DNA of 64,000 nt, from positions 1 through 64,000 of the forward strand of contig MU266371.1 in the NCBI GenBank assembly GCA_021014945.1, given 5' to 3'. The notes beneath the pieces were generated by a model. It saw nothing but the letters and a program-made list of their open reading frames with translations, had not been told where the DNA came from and did no database searches. Within the stretch, counting starts at the first letter, position 1. Each line of letters begins with the position of its first letter. Source of the DNA: Leucogyrophana mollusca (taxonomy: Eukaryota; Basidiomycota; Agaricomycetes; Boletales). Below, in pieces: positions 22,027 to 33,889 of this stretch. Position numbers and translations under genes: made by a program.

Positions 22027-22420
22027 CGCGAACCACGTAGATATATTCTATGGGATTGACAGTCAGTGAGATAACAATCAGCTCAAGCCTATGACGAGAA
22101 CAAACCTGTATCCCACTTTCTACGCTTTGGGCTTTGGGTGACTCGGTACAATGATCGTGGGTATGTGTTCCCATAATGGGACTGTATTAATGGGTATGTG
22201 CTCTCGGCTGGCTCTCTATGGTTGGTTGCCTGCTTGCAACTGGCTGTAACTGTCATGCGCTCGGTGTAGCGCGTTTTTGTTTATAGTAAGCCAGGTCTCA
22301 GAATACGGACTATATCACTGACTTTGCTGTATCATGGCCTTGTAGGTCGAAAACATTACCCATCCGCTGACGCCCCACTTGACTGTTTTATTGCCGATCG
22401 AGTGCTGAAACCTCAAGTCC
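22027..22420. promoter_or_regulatory. Bidirectional promoter between eIF2B-gamma and the GCK kinase
   Basis: 394 bp between two divergent start codons with no other gene. No TATA box is obvious. Regulation is inferred from layout only. Confidence 0.5.
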
Positions 22421-25407
22421 ATGATGACGCAGCCAACCGTTCACCAGATCTTTAGGCGTCTAGAAACTGTCGGGAGGGGCGCTTACGGATCGGTCCACAA
22501 GGGCGTGCACATCCCTACAGGGAACGTAATCGCTCTGAAAATCATCAATTTGGACACGGCAGACGACGACGTTGAAGCCATCCAACGCGAAGTTGCTCTT
22601 CTGACCCAACTTCGCGATGCGCCAAACGTCACAAAGTATTATGGGTGCTATCTGGATGGGCCTAGGGTATGGATCGCGATGGAGCTTGCTCAGGGGGGAA
22701 GCGTTCGAACACTCATGCAAACGTCCAAAGACGGGATCCTTGAAGAGAAGTATATCGTGATCATTGCTCGGGAGGTCCTCGTCGGGCTCAGTTACCTTCA
22801 TAAATCCGCCATAATCCACCGGGACATCAAAGCAGCCAATATTCTCATTACCGCAACCGGCAAAGTCATGATATGTGACTTTGGGGTTTCTGCCCTTTCA
22901 GCGACCACGACGAGTAAGCGAAACACGCTAATGGGCACCCCCAATTGGATGGCCCCCGAAGTCGCCCAAGCAACTCCTGCCTACGACAGCAAAGCCGATA
23001 TATGGAGCTTAGGTATCATGATATATGAAATGGCCAAAGGTGCTCCGCCTCATGCGGATATGAGGGATGCCATCAAAGTCATGCAGCTCATTACCAAGGT
23101 TAAACCTCCTCGACTAGGCGAAAACGATGGGAGTAAAGATATGAGAGACTTCGTTACGCATTGTCTCAGGGAGTCGCCTAGTGATGTGTGCTTTTCTTGC
23201 AACCGGCCATCGACTTGAAAATTGACCGATCCTTACGCAGCGATTTTCGGCAGACGAACTGGCCAAGACCAGGTGGATCAAATCAGTATCAAAGGTCAAC
23301 ATATCAGTCTTGAGAGATCTCATTCTGCGGTATGATGCGTGGATACAGAGTGGAGGCAGCCGGACCAGCCTCGCTGAGCCTTTGGATTGGGAAAGCGAGG
23401 AAAAGAAAGAGTGAGATTCTCTAGCCCTCGCATAATAAATAACATTTCTGATCTTTTTGATACAGTCTTGAAAATTCCGAGCATGAGAGCGACCTCTGGC
23501 AGTTTGATACCGTGCGGAACCGGTCGCTCTCCATTCCTCTGGACGAAGACTCCCCGGCTTCTGAATCTGATGCTCACGAATCCCTGTTCTCCGCCTCAAC
23601 CGTACGGCCCACAGCTACACGGTTGCCGACTTCACTGAGAGGACTATTCGACGACGAGGTAACTGCGGAGATGGGTACCCTTCGCCCCCCCGTTCTCCCT
23701 CCGCCGCCACTTAGGAACACGCCGAGCCCTACACCCTTATCCCCATCGATAATCCCCTCACCAGCAAGAGAGCGAAGTACCCTCAGGAGGTCGCCTGCTG
23801 TCGACAGCACTGACGAAGTACAACTGGTGAAACACAATGACTTTGCGTTCCCACCTCGAACCGTCAGCCGCGCAAAGTCCAAGTTATCGACCAGTGTACC
23901 CACTCCCGGTGAAGACGAAACACTTCTCGGAGAACCGGCAACCCGCGATGACCGAGTTGCATCTCCAACCTCAACAACTGAAGGCGACTGGCATTTTGCA
24001 GAACCGAGTGATGAACCGGATCCAATGCCAACACAAAATACCCCACCAAGCCCTCACTCGACTCGAGCACTCCCAAACATCGAAATCCCCCCACCTTTAC
24101 AGTCCACTTCCGATACTGCCTCCACCCCTCCTTTATCTCTATCTCCGCCTGAATTCACATCCTCCAGACCTGGCATAACCGCAAAGCAGTCGCGCAACAA
24201 TCTGATTGCTCCCGCCGCAGGGGGGCCATTTAGTGCTGGAGATCGCTACCCCGGCTCCGCCGCTGGTTTCCAATTTCCACCACCCTCAAGAGCCTTGGCA
24301 AGTGCCGGCCCTTCCATCGCGTCTGCGTACCATCCTCGCTCGCACACCAGAGTCTCACCGACGCATGCGAGTGCATCAAGCGTATCTAATTTCTTGCCTA
24401 ACCATCAGACTGGCCATTCGCTTGATCTTTCATCTCATCTGCAGCCCCAACGACCGCCACCGACTGGCCCCTTGCCATTGCCTCCTTCTGTTAGCCGTGT
24501 CCGCTCCGCCAACGCAGCCACCCCTGATTCTCCATCGATGGCTGAGGCGTCGGCGGGTGTGTCGTCTCTCTCCCGGAAACCCAGCCTGAACAGACAAGCG
24601 TCCGTCGCGATTATGGAGACCACCCCTACTTCTCCCCTCATGCCCCCCATCAAGCCATTTGCCGTTCGTGAACGAAGCGGGAGCTCTTCGAGCAAAGGCA
24701 GCGACGGAAGTGCGTCTGGAAAGAGCTTGGTTTTGCCCGGCCTCAGGGAAGCCATCAAGGTCAGATCCAGGTCGCCTGCTGGTTGTCCTCACGCTCACAT
24801 ATTTGCCTAGATTCCTACTGTTACATCGGAGCATCAGCTTGGGATGCCTGACCTACTTCCCCCATCACCCTCAGCACTCACACACAGCTCGCGGCCATTT
24901 TTCCACTCTCCAAGCACGCTCGGAGCTTCGGTCACTGCAAATGATGGAGGCTCGTTCGTTCTGGGTTACAGAAACGATGCTTCCGCCTCGACTACCTCAC
25001 TCATCCTTGCTCGGAGCCACTCGCCTCCCACCGCAGACCCCCGTCCTAATGGAGCTGCGAAACCTTCCCATTCCGCATCTCTTTCGCTCACGTCCACTCC
25101 ATTAGAGATGTCCGCGCTCGGACCTCCTGTCCGACCCCTTGATTTCTGTGCTTTGATCCAATCTCAGGAAGGAACCAACGCTCAGTTAGCCCAAACGGTG
25201 GAGGACTTGACAAAGTGGCTATCAGTAGTCGAAGTCGGCTTCAGTGCGATGCTTGAGAAAGTAAGTGCCCAGACGATAGAGGAGGAACAAGAGGAGTTAG
25301 CGACAGAAGGGGATTTCCTGGCGAAAAACCACCGGTCTGTCGAAGAATGGCACGCTGATTCTTCGCATATTACTACTGGTGTAGAAGGCGTGGCATCTAC
25401 ATCATAG
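22421..25407 (+). CDS. STE20-family GC-kinase (Nak1/Kic1/Sps1 type)
   Basis: Exons 22421-23185, 23241-23410, 23466-24759 and 24811-25407 give 941 residues. The N-terminal 270 residues are a Ser/Thr kinase with everything needed for catalysis: GRGAYGSV glycine loop, ALKII lysine, HRDIKAANIL, DFG, GTPNWMAPEV, ADIWSLGIMIYEM. The order and the RFSADEL…WIK end of the domain are typical of germinal-centre kinases. The rest is a long Ser/Pro-rich tail with a short acidic helix near the end. Fungal relatives act in the MOR/RAM network upstream of NDR kinase in polarity and septation, or in sporulation. Which subtype this is cannot be decided here. The 5' end is divergent from eIF2B-gamma. Confidence 0.88.
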
Positions 25408-25548
25408 TCAACTACTACTTATGCCCATCGTTACAGCATCTACAGGTATATATGTGCCATACTTTCCGTTCCCCCTAGCCAATTGTACACTGCATGCACT
25501 TCCATTATGACTTTCTAATCAATGAATGAGGAGTAGCTCAGCTACCGC

Positions 25549-26375
25549 CTACGAAATGTAACCGTGTGCCACGAGATGTTCCATGATTTTTTCGACGGCC
25601 TTGGAGACGTCACACTCGTTGGTCTTTATATGAAGTTCTGGATATTCGGGCGGCTCGTATGGAGCGGATATTCCGGTAAAATCTTGGCGAAGACTGAGTA
25701 GCTGTTCGTTGAAGGCTCAACGATACCAACAATACACACCTTTGATCTCTCCGGCTCGGGCTTTCTTGTACAATCCTTTGGGGTCACGCTGTTCCACTAC
25801 GCTTAAAGGCGCATCGACGAATACCTCAACGAACCCGAGATTGGCCTTCTCATGCAGTTCGCGAGCCACAGCACGATCAGCTTTATACGGAGAGATAAAC
25901 GCAGTCACGGCTATGCAGGCAGAATCGGCAAAAAGTTTGGAGACCTGAATAAAGTGGAGAAAATGGCTTAGTAGGAGTGTGACATCCGCCACGAACCTCA
26001 TACCTCTCCGATTCGTCGGATATTTTCAACACGCGATTTCTCGTCGAATCCGAGGTCCTTGTTAAGCCCAAAGCGGACGTTGTCTCCGTCAAGTCGGTAT
26101 ACGAACTTGTGCATATGAAGTAAATGCTGTTCGAGGGCACAAGCGATAGTGGACTGACGCCGCAAGAGCAAAATGAGTTCTCAATGTGAGCGGACCAGTA
26201 ATAGAGCCAACCTTTCCGCTGGCACTGAGTCCTGTTAGCCATATAGTCACACCTTTCTGTTTCAGCAGTTCGACGCGTTCGCTCGCCTCGATAGACCCTG
26301 AGCAAGGTTGAGTCGGCGCCACTATCCATAGATTGCTTCAGACTGACCAGGATGAAATGTTATGTTTGTTGCCAT
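25549..26375 (-). CDS. MET14: Adenylylsulfate (APS) kinase
   Basis: Five exons (26348-26375, 26212-26297, 26004-26153, 25740-25944, 25549-25682; minus) give 200 residues, the usual size. It opens [10 protein letters not shown], then [15 protein letters not shown] (P-loop split by an intron after the lysine), [57 protein letters not shown] and [11 protein letters not shown]. It phosphorylates APS with ATP to PAPS in the cytosol, the second step of sulfate assimilation. For the first intron I chose the CTCAG acceptor at 26298 because the nearer TAG would give only a 26-nt intron and this choice also restores the family's HPGS…E spacing. Confidence 0.96.
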
Positions 26376-26946
26376 TCTGATCACAGATCCAGCGTCTATA
26401 GCCCGATCTATGGTCAAGTATCGAAGAGAAAAAGTGGACTTTGCGGGCGGATGGGTGGGCTTTGAGTGGCCTCGGTGGTATGTGAACCCATCGTTAGGAA
26501 GCTGCTGAGCCTTTTTTTATTTCACTTTGAGCTTGTGCTGATCGCGGAACGGTGGCGAAATCCAGCTACACTGAAGTCACGTGGGTGACCAGACGTGGCT
26601 TTGTCAGGTAGGCGCTTGTCCAACTTTCTCCACTGTACGGTCCGTCTTACTCCCATGTCTATCTTTATTGCACCTCCACCGGTTTACCTGACGTTGTATC
26701 TCGGCTAGTGCAACAAATGGTTCAATGAATCCCGTGTCAGAATCTTCATCGCCTGCACACTAGCACTCAATCGTAAATTCCGTCGCGTTCAAAGGAAGGC
26801 TAGCAACATCCCTCTGGATCTCCAAGCAGCTGGAGGGACTTTGGTCCGCAGTGTCCGGATCCAACACGCTATTGAAAGATTAATTCCACATATACATGGG
26901 GGGATCGTAATTGTAATTGTGATGAACTGCGCATTGGTTGTCACAG
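26376..26946 (+). other. APS kinase upstream region and possible 5' exons of a hypothetical gene
   Basis: The first half is the APS kinase promoter side. From about 26655 (ATG, then IFIAPPP) there are short plus-strand frames that could be leading exons of the next gene, but I could not find splice sites that join them with reasonable intron sizes. Confidence 0.35.
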
Positions 26947-27889
26947 AATGCTGTTCTATCCATCAATGCCATGCGGCAAGTTGCAACACCCACCAACGCC
27001 GGGAACTTCAACATGGCCTACATGGCCCCAGATGCTTTCAATTTTCTCACAACTCACCCTTCATCCTGGTACGTACGTGTGTCGCTGGGAGAGGCGGATA
27101 TTCACTATTTCTCGGTACTGTCAGCAACCTCTTTGCGATTTGTGGGCCGCGATCCGACTCCGCCTTTAGAACCGTCATCAGAGACTCGTGCGTTATTGAG
27201 AGGCGAAAGCTCAGGTGCGCCCATTCTCACCGTCGCTTGTTAGCGCCTCTCCAACTCCTGTAACCGCTTAGTAAATACCGCCTACGTGGTCACTCGCTTT
27301 CACATAACGCGTTTGAGCATGTCCTTGATGTTTCTAGAACTGCTTAACCCTTTCGTTTGCTTCAGCATGTGCAACCAACCCTCCGTTTAATACAGAAATG
27401 CACATCTTCACCCGGCCACCGCTAACGCAAATCAGGAAACTTCTGTCGTTACCAAAGGGGCGATATGCCCATAGTCGACCGTTTCTCGTAGCGAGAGCAA
27501 TTCGTGCACCAAGAGGTTTAGATTCACCACTCAATATCATGCTGTTTTCGGGGACGAGCCTCCCACCAGGAGATCGCTCAGATGGAGAGGTTTGGGTTGT
27601 TCCTACCCAAGCAGTCGCAGGCTGGTTTAGTTCACCCCTGGCCTTACCCATCAAACGGTACGCATATCCCCGGGGGTTGTCGATCAATGTTCATCCGCCT
27701 GTTCATACACTTACATTCCGAGAATCGTGTCTTGCAGGTGTGGTCCACTTGACGTGGCCTTCAGACGAAGGGCGCAACTTAGAATCCAGCCTTAGACTCA
27801 CTATCGGCCGACCACCCCTTATTGAACTGTTCCCTACCAAAAACACTATCTTATCTCACGCCTACGTCGAGGCTTTCTCGCTGTACTAG
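26947..27889 (+). CDS. Hypothetical protein, 5' end unresolved
   Basis: Two in-phase exons are supported. 26947-27214 follows a TTGTCACAG acceptor and reads NAVLSINAMRQVATPTNAGN. 27366-27889 begins after GCTTCAG and ends at TAG. The joined frame continues cleanly across a 151-nt intron with a GTGCGC donor. The C-terminal 160 residues contain VARAIRAP, SGTSLPPGD and HLTWPSDEGRN, which I do not recognise. No membrane segment or signal peptide is apparent in the visible part. The initiator exon must lie upstream of 26947. The coding call rests on frame continuity and could still be wrong. Confidence 0.45.
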
Positions 27890-28817
27890 TCCAAGGCTGG
27901 TGGCCTTGGAGCAATACGACAGTCTCGCAACTCTCGCCTTCGCCATCGTCTCTGCTTACCTTCTTACTCCTAACGCCCAGAGTCCTTGAGCAACCCCTTG
28001 AGTGGTGACAGCGATCCCAACTACCTTGTCGTCCCCGACATTGGTATTCGACCTTAATCCGGCCTCGATTTCATCAGCGGCTATTCAGTCCTACGCGTTC
28101 TTCCCGGCCTGGATCGAGGAGTGGTTATCTGAGTCTCAGACACATTCTACTGGTAATGATGTCACAGGTCAGCCCTGCCACCACGCGTTCCCCAGCCGCA
28201 GAGACAAAACCAGGACCCCAAACTCCAGATCTTGGGAATGGATGGGGTGAAAGATCTTTTTCGTTGGTTACCTGGGCTTTTAGCAGTACGCTCTGTATCA
28301 TCGTCGCACAATGCACTTTCCATCACCAATCTCTCACCTAAAGCTCTGCAACATGATGTCCGCGATAAGAAACATCTCAGGACTGCCGTGGCGGTAACTT
28401 ATGCCCCGACTGAGGTCGTCCCCAGGCCCCAAGGGGTACCATCCCACTCCAGAACGCCCAAATGTGACAATCGACCTCCCAATCGAGTACAATGAACCCA
28501 AGTCGCGCTTCCTGTTTGACAGCCGCCTGAGCACTGCAACATCACTCCGGCTCGGGATGGCTTGGTCGACGGCCGCCCGCGAAAACTTTTCAAGATGCAG
28601 AAATATAGATATATAGTGAGTACATGACTAACGTATGCGATCACAAGTAAGTATTCGACGCAATTGGTATTGGTACTGCTCCAAAGTCCCATTGCGGCCC
28701 ATCCGTTAAAGAAGAAATTTGGCACAGATATATCGACTTGGTATCCACCATGCGGGCCCGTTTATCGATTTATTCTTCAATCCTGTGCTCTAAAATGAGA
28801 AACGATTCATGACAAGT
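27890..28817. other. Intergenic region without a supportable gene
   Basis: 928 bp with frames of at most 108 codons on both strands, overlapping one another, and no family resemblance. The 3' ends of both neighbouring genes face it. Confidence 0.5.
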
Positions 28818-29873
28818 TCATAGACCACCGCATAACCAAATGACAGATCTCTTGATCGCCTCCGTCACTTCCTCGGTGCTGAGAGGCTGGTTGACAGGAG
28901 GGCAGTGCAAAAAAAGGATTTTCGACGACTTGTCTGATTTTGCGCTGGCTCGCTTCGCTTCAGCCAGCGAGCAGTAATAGATAAAATCGCAAAGATAGTG
29001 GCCCGCGTCCAATGACGAATATATTTGCTGATAGTGTGTGGATCACATGTGAGTAGTTCAACACGAACTTTGGGTTTTACGGAGCTTACCTCTACGCCTG
29101 ACATTTTGAGATATTGAACAAGCTTCTCGACGTCTATATCGGTGTAGATCTCTTCGGGGTAAGTTTCATATCCCTTTCCAAATCCGCGTTTGGGCGGTTC
29201 ACCACTGTCGACGACATTAGGAGGATCCATGCCATAGTTCGCCAATCTTGCCATCTCCATCTCCATCCGCTCCGCCTCAGATGGCTCCGAAGGGACGCGA
29301 TTAGTATCTTCACGGCGCACAATGGGCGCCTGGCAGCCTTTGGCATCCTTCATATTATATCCGAACTTGTGTCCCACCCTCTCCATGCGCAGTGGTCCCC
29401 TCCCCGCAACGCCCACGTGGAAGATAAGATCAAATCCATCGTGTGGCGTGGATATGGAGGAATATTCGGGATCGTCAGATATGGGTAGGACTGGGGGGCG
29501 GGCGTGGAGTCCGGGGACGATTGCGAGTACGTCTTCGTATACTACCGGAATTTCAATGGCAGTGATGTGGATTTGTCGGGGTCTGGTGCTCGGGCTCTCT
29601 GGTTCTGCCATCACAACGTGGTTGTCGATCATTATTGGCGTTGCCAGAACATCGATGTTCAAAACAGTGTTGTGGAGCGGTTTGACGGCCAACCACGACG
29701 GGTTCACCGCGTACCGAGAGAATGGCTGACCTTGCACGATGTTAGGTCTGTCCAGACGGGCAAAGCATAGACAATAAGTCCCTAAAGCTACTCACACCAA
29801 ACCCAGTGACCAGGACATTGAGAGGACGGTCATCGTGCTCGTGCACTCCATTCGGTTCCTGAACTGGTGACAT
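28818..29873 (-). CDS. Pyroglutamyl-peptidase I (C15 family)
   Basis: Exons 29798-29873, 29090-29730 and 28818-29027 (minus) give 308 residues. The N terminus has LNVLVTGFG then QPFSRYAVNPSW, the family's GFGPF…NPSW motif with one extra residue at the intron. A central HVGVAGRG…MERVGHKFGY holds the probable catalytic glutamate, AGHYLCDFIYY the nucleophilic cysteine and LFLHCPP the histidine, so the Glu-Cys-His triad is intact. It removes N-terminal pyroglutamate from peptides in the cytosol. It is about 100 residues longer than the human or bacterial enzymes. The excess is an acidic/Pro-rich insert (about 150-235) between the Glu and Cys motifs plus a longer N terminus. Basidiomycete homologues may share this. 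Confidence 0.9.
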
Positions 29874-30260
29874 TGTCGCGAAGGTGTAGTGTGCAAAGAC
29901 GATAAGTCAGGCTGAAAACCGCACCTGAGAATTTCCGGCAATCACGGACCCCGAAGTATAATTGGACCCAAAGTTGGCCTCTTGCTCCATTCTGCACATC
30001 GGGACAAGGTCATCACGTCCCTCTTGTTCTCAACCACTCAGAGCAGCGCAAGGCTACTTCAAAATAAGTATAGCCCACAGTTACATTCCGAACATGACTG
30101 AAAACGAGTTTTGTTCTCTGTTTTTGACACAAACTGTAGGCAAGCCGAACACTACCTTCCGCTTTAGGCTGGGTAGAGCCGGGAATGTCCGGGTGGTCCT
30201 AGGCTTTCAATCTCCGCCATCCTCTATTCACGCAGGTATCACCACAGAGTCCATCCAACC
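29874..30260. promoter_or_regulatory. Divergent promoter of pyroglutamyl peptidase and ATP synthase OSCP
   Basis: 387 bp between two divergent start codons with no other gene seen. Individual elements were not identified. Confidence 0.5.
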
Positions 30261-31000
30261 ATGTTGTCCTCGACTCTTCGTTCAGCTGCCGTCTCGACTG
30301 GCTTGGGACGACGAGCGGCATCAAGTATTGCTCTCAAATACTCAAATGCCGCCTACTCCGCAGCTCTTGCAAAGTCGCCGCAGGTCCTTAGCAAAGTCCA
30401 AACCGAGCTGACTGCCATCTCTAACTCCATCAAAGAAGTCCCCGAGCTGAAAGCTTTCGTGTCGAACCCAACTCTCTCGGCAAAGGACCGTAACTCTGGA
30501 CTTGCTGCCATGTTTGCTCGCGCAGAGGGCGCTGGTGCTAAAAAGGAACCCGTCTCCGATATCACGAAAAACTTGTTCGCTGTCCTCTCGGACAACGGCC
30601 GGCTCGGGGAGACGCAGGGTGTGATCGAGGGTTTCAATGAGTTGGTTGCAAAGTACAAGGGCGAGCTGGAGGTAGTGGTGACGTCTGCTGCACCATTGCC
30701 CAAGGATGTTTCCTCGCGGCTAGAGACCGTTCTGAAGCAGTCTCAAGCTGCCCAGCAAGCCAAAACCCTGAAAATCACCAACAAGGTCAGCACGAATGCC
30801 CGTTTTTCATATCATATATTGACGCTCGGGTGGTAGGTTAACCCCGCAGTGCTGGGTGGCATTGTGGTCGACTTTGGCGACAAGAGCATTGACCTCAGTG
30901 TTTCATCACGAGTAAATAAGCTTAACAACCTCCTCACACGTATGTGCTTCTGCTTCTGCCTCTTTGCCAATCACTAACAGTGGCTCCAGAATCGGTATAA
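30261..31000 (+). CDS. ATP5: Mitochondrial ATP synthase subunit 5 (OSCP)
   Basis: Exons 30261-30786, 30838-30939 and 30990-31000 give 212 residues. Residues 1-30 are Ser/Arg/Leu-rich without acids, a typical mitochondrial presequence. The body has the OSCP/delta signatures YSNAAYSAALAK, VPELKAFVSNPTLS, NLFAVLSDNGRL, GELEVVVTSAAPL and the C-terminal PAVLGGIVVDFGDKSIDLSV…RVNKLNNLL. It forms the top of the peripheral stalk holding F1 in the inner membrane. The last coding exon is only 11 nt (ending Q-S-V-stop), a common fungal arrangement for this gene. Confidence 0.96.
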
Positions 31001-31692
31001 CGGCAACATTGTCGGTGCGGTGGGATAGACGGGGGTTGTACTTAGGTGCAAATTAAACCCGTGTGATGTGATACCTCGAATTATAGATGGTAGACCCTGT
31101 TTTTTGTCCATCGACTGTCTTCGAAGCCGTTGTCATCGCGGTAATTGCTGTTCCCTATTCCTTGGTCTAAGTTGTACTTTTCCCCGTAAACTGAGAGCCG
31201 GTCATCAAACGGCGGTTAAGCAGAGTTTGGCGACTGCCACACGTTGTCCATCGTACGGAAGGTCCATATGTTGAATGTCGATACATTGTCAGCGCCAAAC
31301 TACACCAACCTGCGTTGCAGGTGTTGCGATACTGGGACACGCCAATGAGGATTTTGGTTGCGCCGTTGAAGTTCGGCGACCCTGGTCCCTGGCACTGGTT
31401 ACTCGGCTTTGCTCGGTCACTCTTGGGTCATTCAATCCACTTCCACAACTCCTGCGGCTATTAGTAGCAACGGTCTCGCCCGAGACAGCTTCTGTGTCCG
31501 GCTGACTCTTGCTATAGCCCAAGCCTCAAGAATACCAGCTGAAGCTTTGAAGGCTCTTGTCACTCCATCTCCGTCCTGCTGCTTCCCTAGGATGTCTACA
31601 GGTATGCAAAGCAGCACGAAAACATAATTCAAATCGTTGCTCTTGCTCACGAAACTCGGTCTACTCACGTGTTTTGGTCACCCACTGAATTC
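31001..31692 (+). other. Spacer between OSCP and the WRNIP1/Mgs1 gene
   Basis: 692 bp. Overlapping frames up to 78 codons on both strands lack any family resemblance. It should contain the OSCP 3' UTR and the Mgs1 promoter. Confidence 0.45.
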
Positions 31693-33889
31693 ATGCGTCC
31701 TAAACATGAAGTCGAATGGTGCGTATACTCCAGTCTTCGTGGACTAAGATGGGTGCCAAGACAACCTATTGAATAAATGTATCAGCCCTATATGTTCTCG
31801 CTCTGTGGTGGACTCGGATATCAACAAACACTTGGACAGTGGCTGCGCCAGTTTCATCGCTTCCGAAGGTCCAACCATCATAAGCTCGTCCTCGCGGAGC
31901 AAGGGAAAGTCCGTTGTCCCAGCCAAGTTGGCACCAATATTTAGCCAGAACAAGGAATGGGACGCGCCAACTGCATCTCCTTCTAGGTCCTCGAAGACAT
32001 TTGGTGCCTTCGGCCCGTCTCCTTCGCAGAAGCGACAGATGGACGCGCCGCCATTAGGTCTACCACCTAATAAGCGGTCCAAAGCTGCTACCTCCCGGCT
32101 ACACCCCGCCGCACCATTGGCGGAAAGACTCAGACCCCAGCGTCTGGATGACTTCGTTGGACAAAAGCATCTGACCGGGCCGGACTCTCTACTCATGAGC
32201 ATGCTTGCGGCCGGCGGTTTGGGTAGTATGGTATTTTGGGGGCCCCCAGGGCAAGTGCATCGCCTTGCTTCCTTTGGTGTCATATAACTGGCTTCCACAG
32301 GTGCGGAAAAACTACTCTTGCAAGGCTTATTGCGCAGCAGGCGGGTGCCATTTTCAAGGAACTTAGTGCAACATCATCGGGAATCAATGACGTTCGGGCA
32401 GTCTTTGAGGAGGCCAGAGGTTCATTGACGTTGTCTGGGAGGTAACTCGCGCCGCAATCTATTATCCCCACTCTACTGACAGGATTTGCATAAGAAAAAC
32501 GGTGCTGTTTCTAGACGAGATACACCGATTTAATAAAGCGCAACAAGTCAGTAGTAGAAATAGCGTCTGCAAAAGCGATAGCTAATCCTACCCCGCCAGG
32601 ATATATTCTTACCTTACATAGAAAGGGGTCAAATACAGGTACGTGCATCATTGTGGAAGTGCGATTGGGGCTCACTAGCCAGCAAGATGATAGGTGCGAC
32701 AACGGAAAATCCATCCTTCAAATTGACAGGCGCTTTGATAAGCCGCTGTCGGTGAGTGAGACCCTACTTAGGAACTTTCACAAAATGGACGCACAATATC
32801 CAGAATATTCGTACTTGAACGGCTCACGGATGAGGATATTAAAGATATTATTTCTGGCGCAATGGCTCGCGTCTCCGTCCCTGAAGAGCCCATCGAACCG
32901 CACGAGCCGTCCAGCCCCATCGCAGCGCCTGAACCTCCCACTTCGCAAACGTTATGCTCGCAACCAGAATCTACCCAGGGATCGCATTGTCCTCCCGGCG
33001 CCCCATATCCGTCACACCCGCAGCTGACCGAAAATGTAATGTCATCGATTGTCTCACTCTCCACAGGGGATGCCCGAACTGCTCTGTCGCTGTTAGAGCT
33101 TGTCCTTGCCTCTCGAAAAGAGAGCAAAGAGGAAACGCTACTCTCAGCACTTCGGCGATCAGTGTCCACATCTTACGATCGCACCGGTGAAAGCCACTAT
33201 GACATGATCTCTGCGTTACACAAGAGCGTGCGTGGCAGCCAAGGGAGCGCGGCCATGTATTGGCTCGCGCGGATGCTGAACGCTGGTGAGGACCCGATGT
33301 ATATAGCGCGCAGGATGGTGGTCTGTGCAAGCGAAGATATCGGACTGGCGGATAATCATGCTCTACCACTGGTGTGCTAATTTTCAAGGGAAAGATGCTA
33401 TATCTAAACTCGCTTTTCATAGGCAATGGCAACGCTCCAAGCATGTCAAGTAATTGGAATGCCGGAATGCCGCATCAACCTTGCACATCTGGTGGCCTAC
33501 CTTGCTGAAGCCCCGAAATCAACGCGAGCCTATAATGCCTACAACCGCGCGGAAGAAGCCGCGAAGCTGGATATGACCATGCCGGTTCCAATGCAGATGC
33601 GCAATGCGCCAACCAACCTCATGAAAGACCTCGGTTATGCAGAGGGCTACCGATACAACCCAGAATATCTGTGAGTTTACCCAGCGTTGTGATGGTACCT
33701 GACACGGCTGAAGTGTCTATCAGCCACCCCGTATACAACGATTATCTTCCTGTCACCTTTCGGGACGAAACATTTTTGAAGGACGCCAGAGATCTGTCAG
33801 ACAAAGTTTGGGACGAGGATGCACTAGTGCGCTGGGAATGTGAGGCCAACAGCGGCAAGCAGTGGGAGGGCCGAAATCAGCGCCTGTAA
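31693..33889 (+). CDS. MGS1: WRNIP1/Mgs1 AAA+ ATPase with UBZ zinc finger
   Basis: Nine exons (31693-31718, 31786-32250, 32301-32441, 32483-32546, 32600-32638, 32687-32751, 32804-33371, 33423-33670, 33724-33889) give 593 residues. The N-terminal UBZ4-type finger (CPIC…INKHLDSGC) is assembled across the first intron: the start exon ends EVE-C. A basic linker leads into the AAA+ core with [33 protein letters not shown] (Walker A split by an intron), [15 protein letters not shown] (Walker B), [10 protein letters not shown] and SRCR. The C-terminal domain contains [14 protein letters not shown] and a [18 protein letters not shown] region. It is a replication-stress factor that binds PCNA/ubiquitin and DNA ends. 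Joining exons 2 and 3 in frame needs a GC-AG intron. Confidence 0.95.

Noticed and set aside
26322..26347. A 26-nt intron in the APS kinase start
   Set aside because: Too short for spliceosomal splicing; the downstream CTCAG acceptor (50-nt intron) also matches family spacing.
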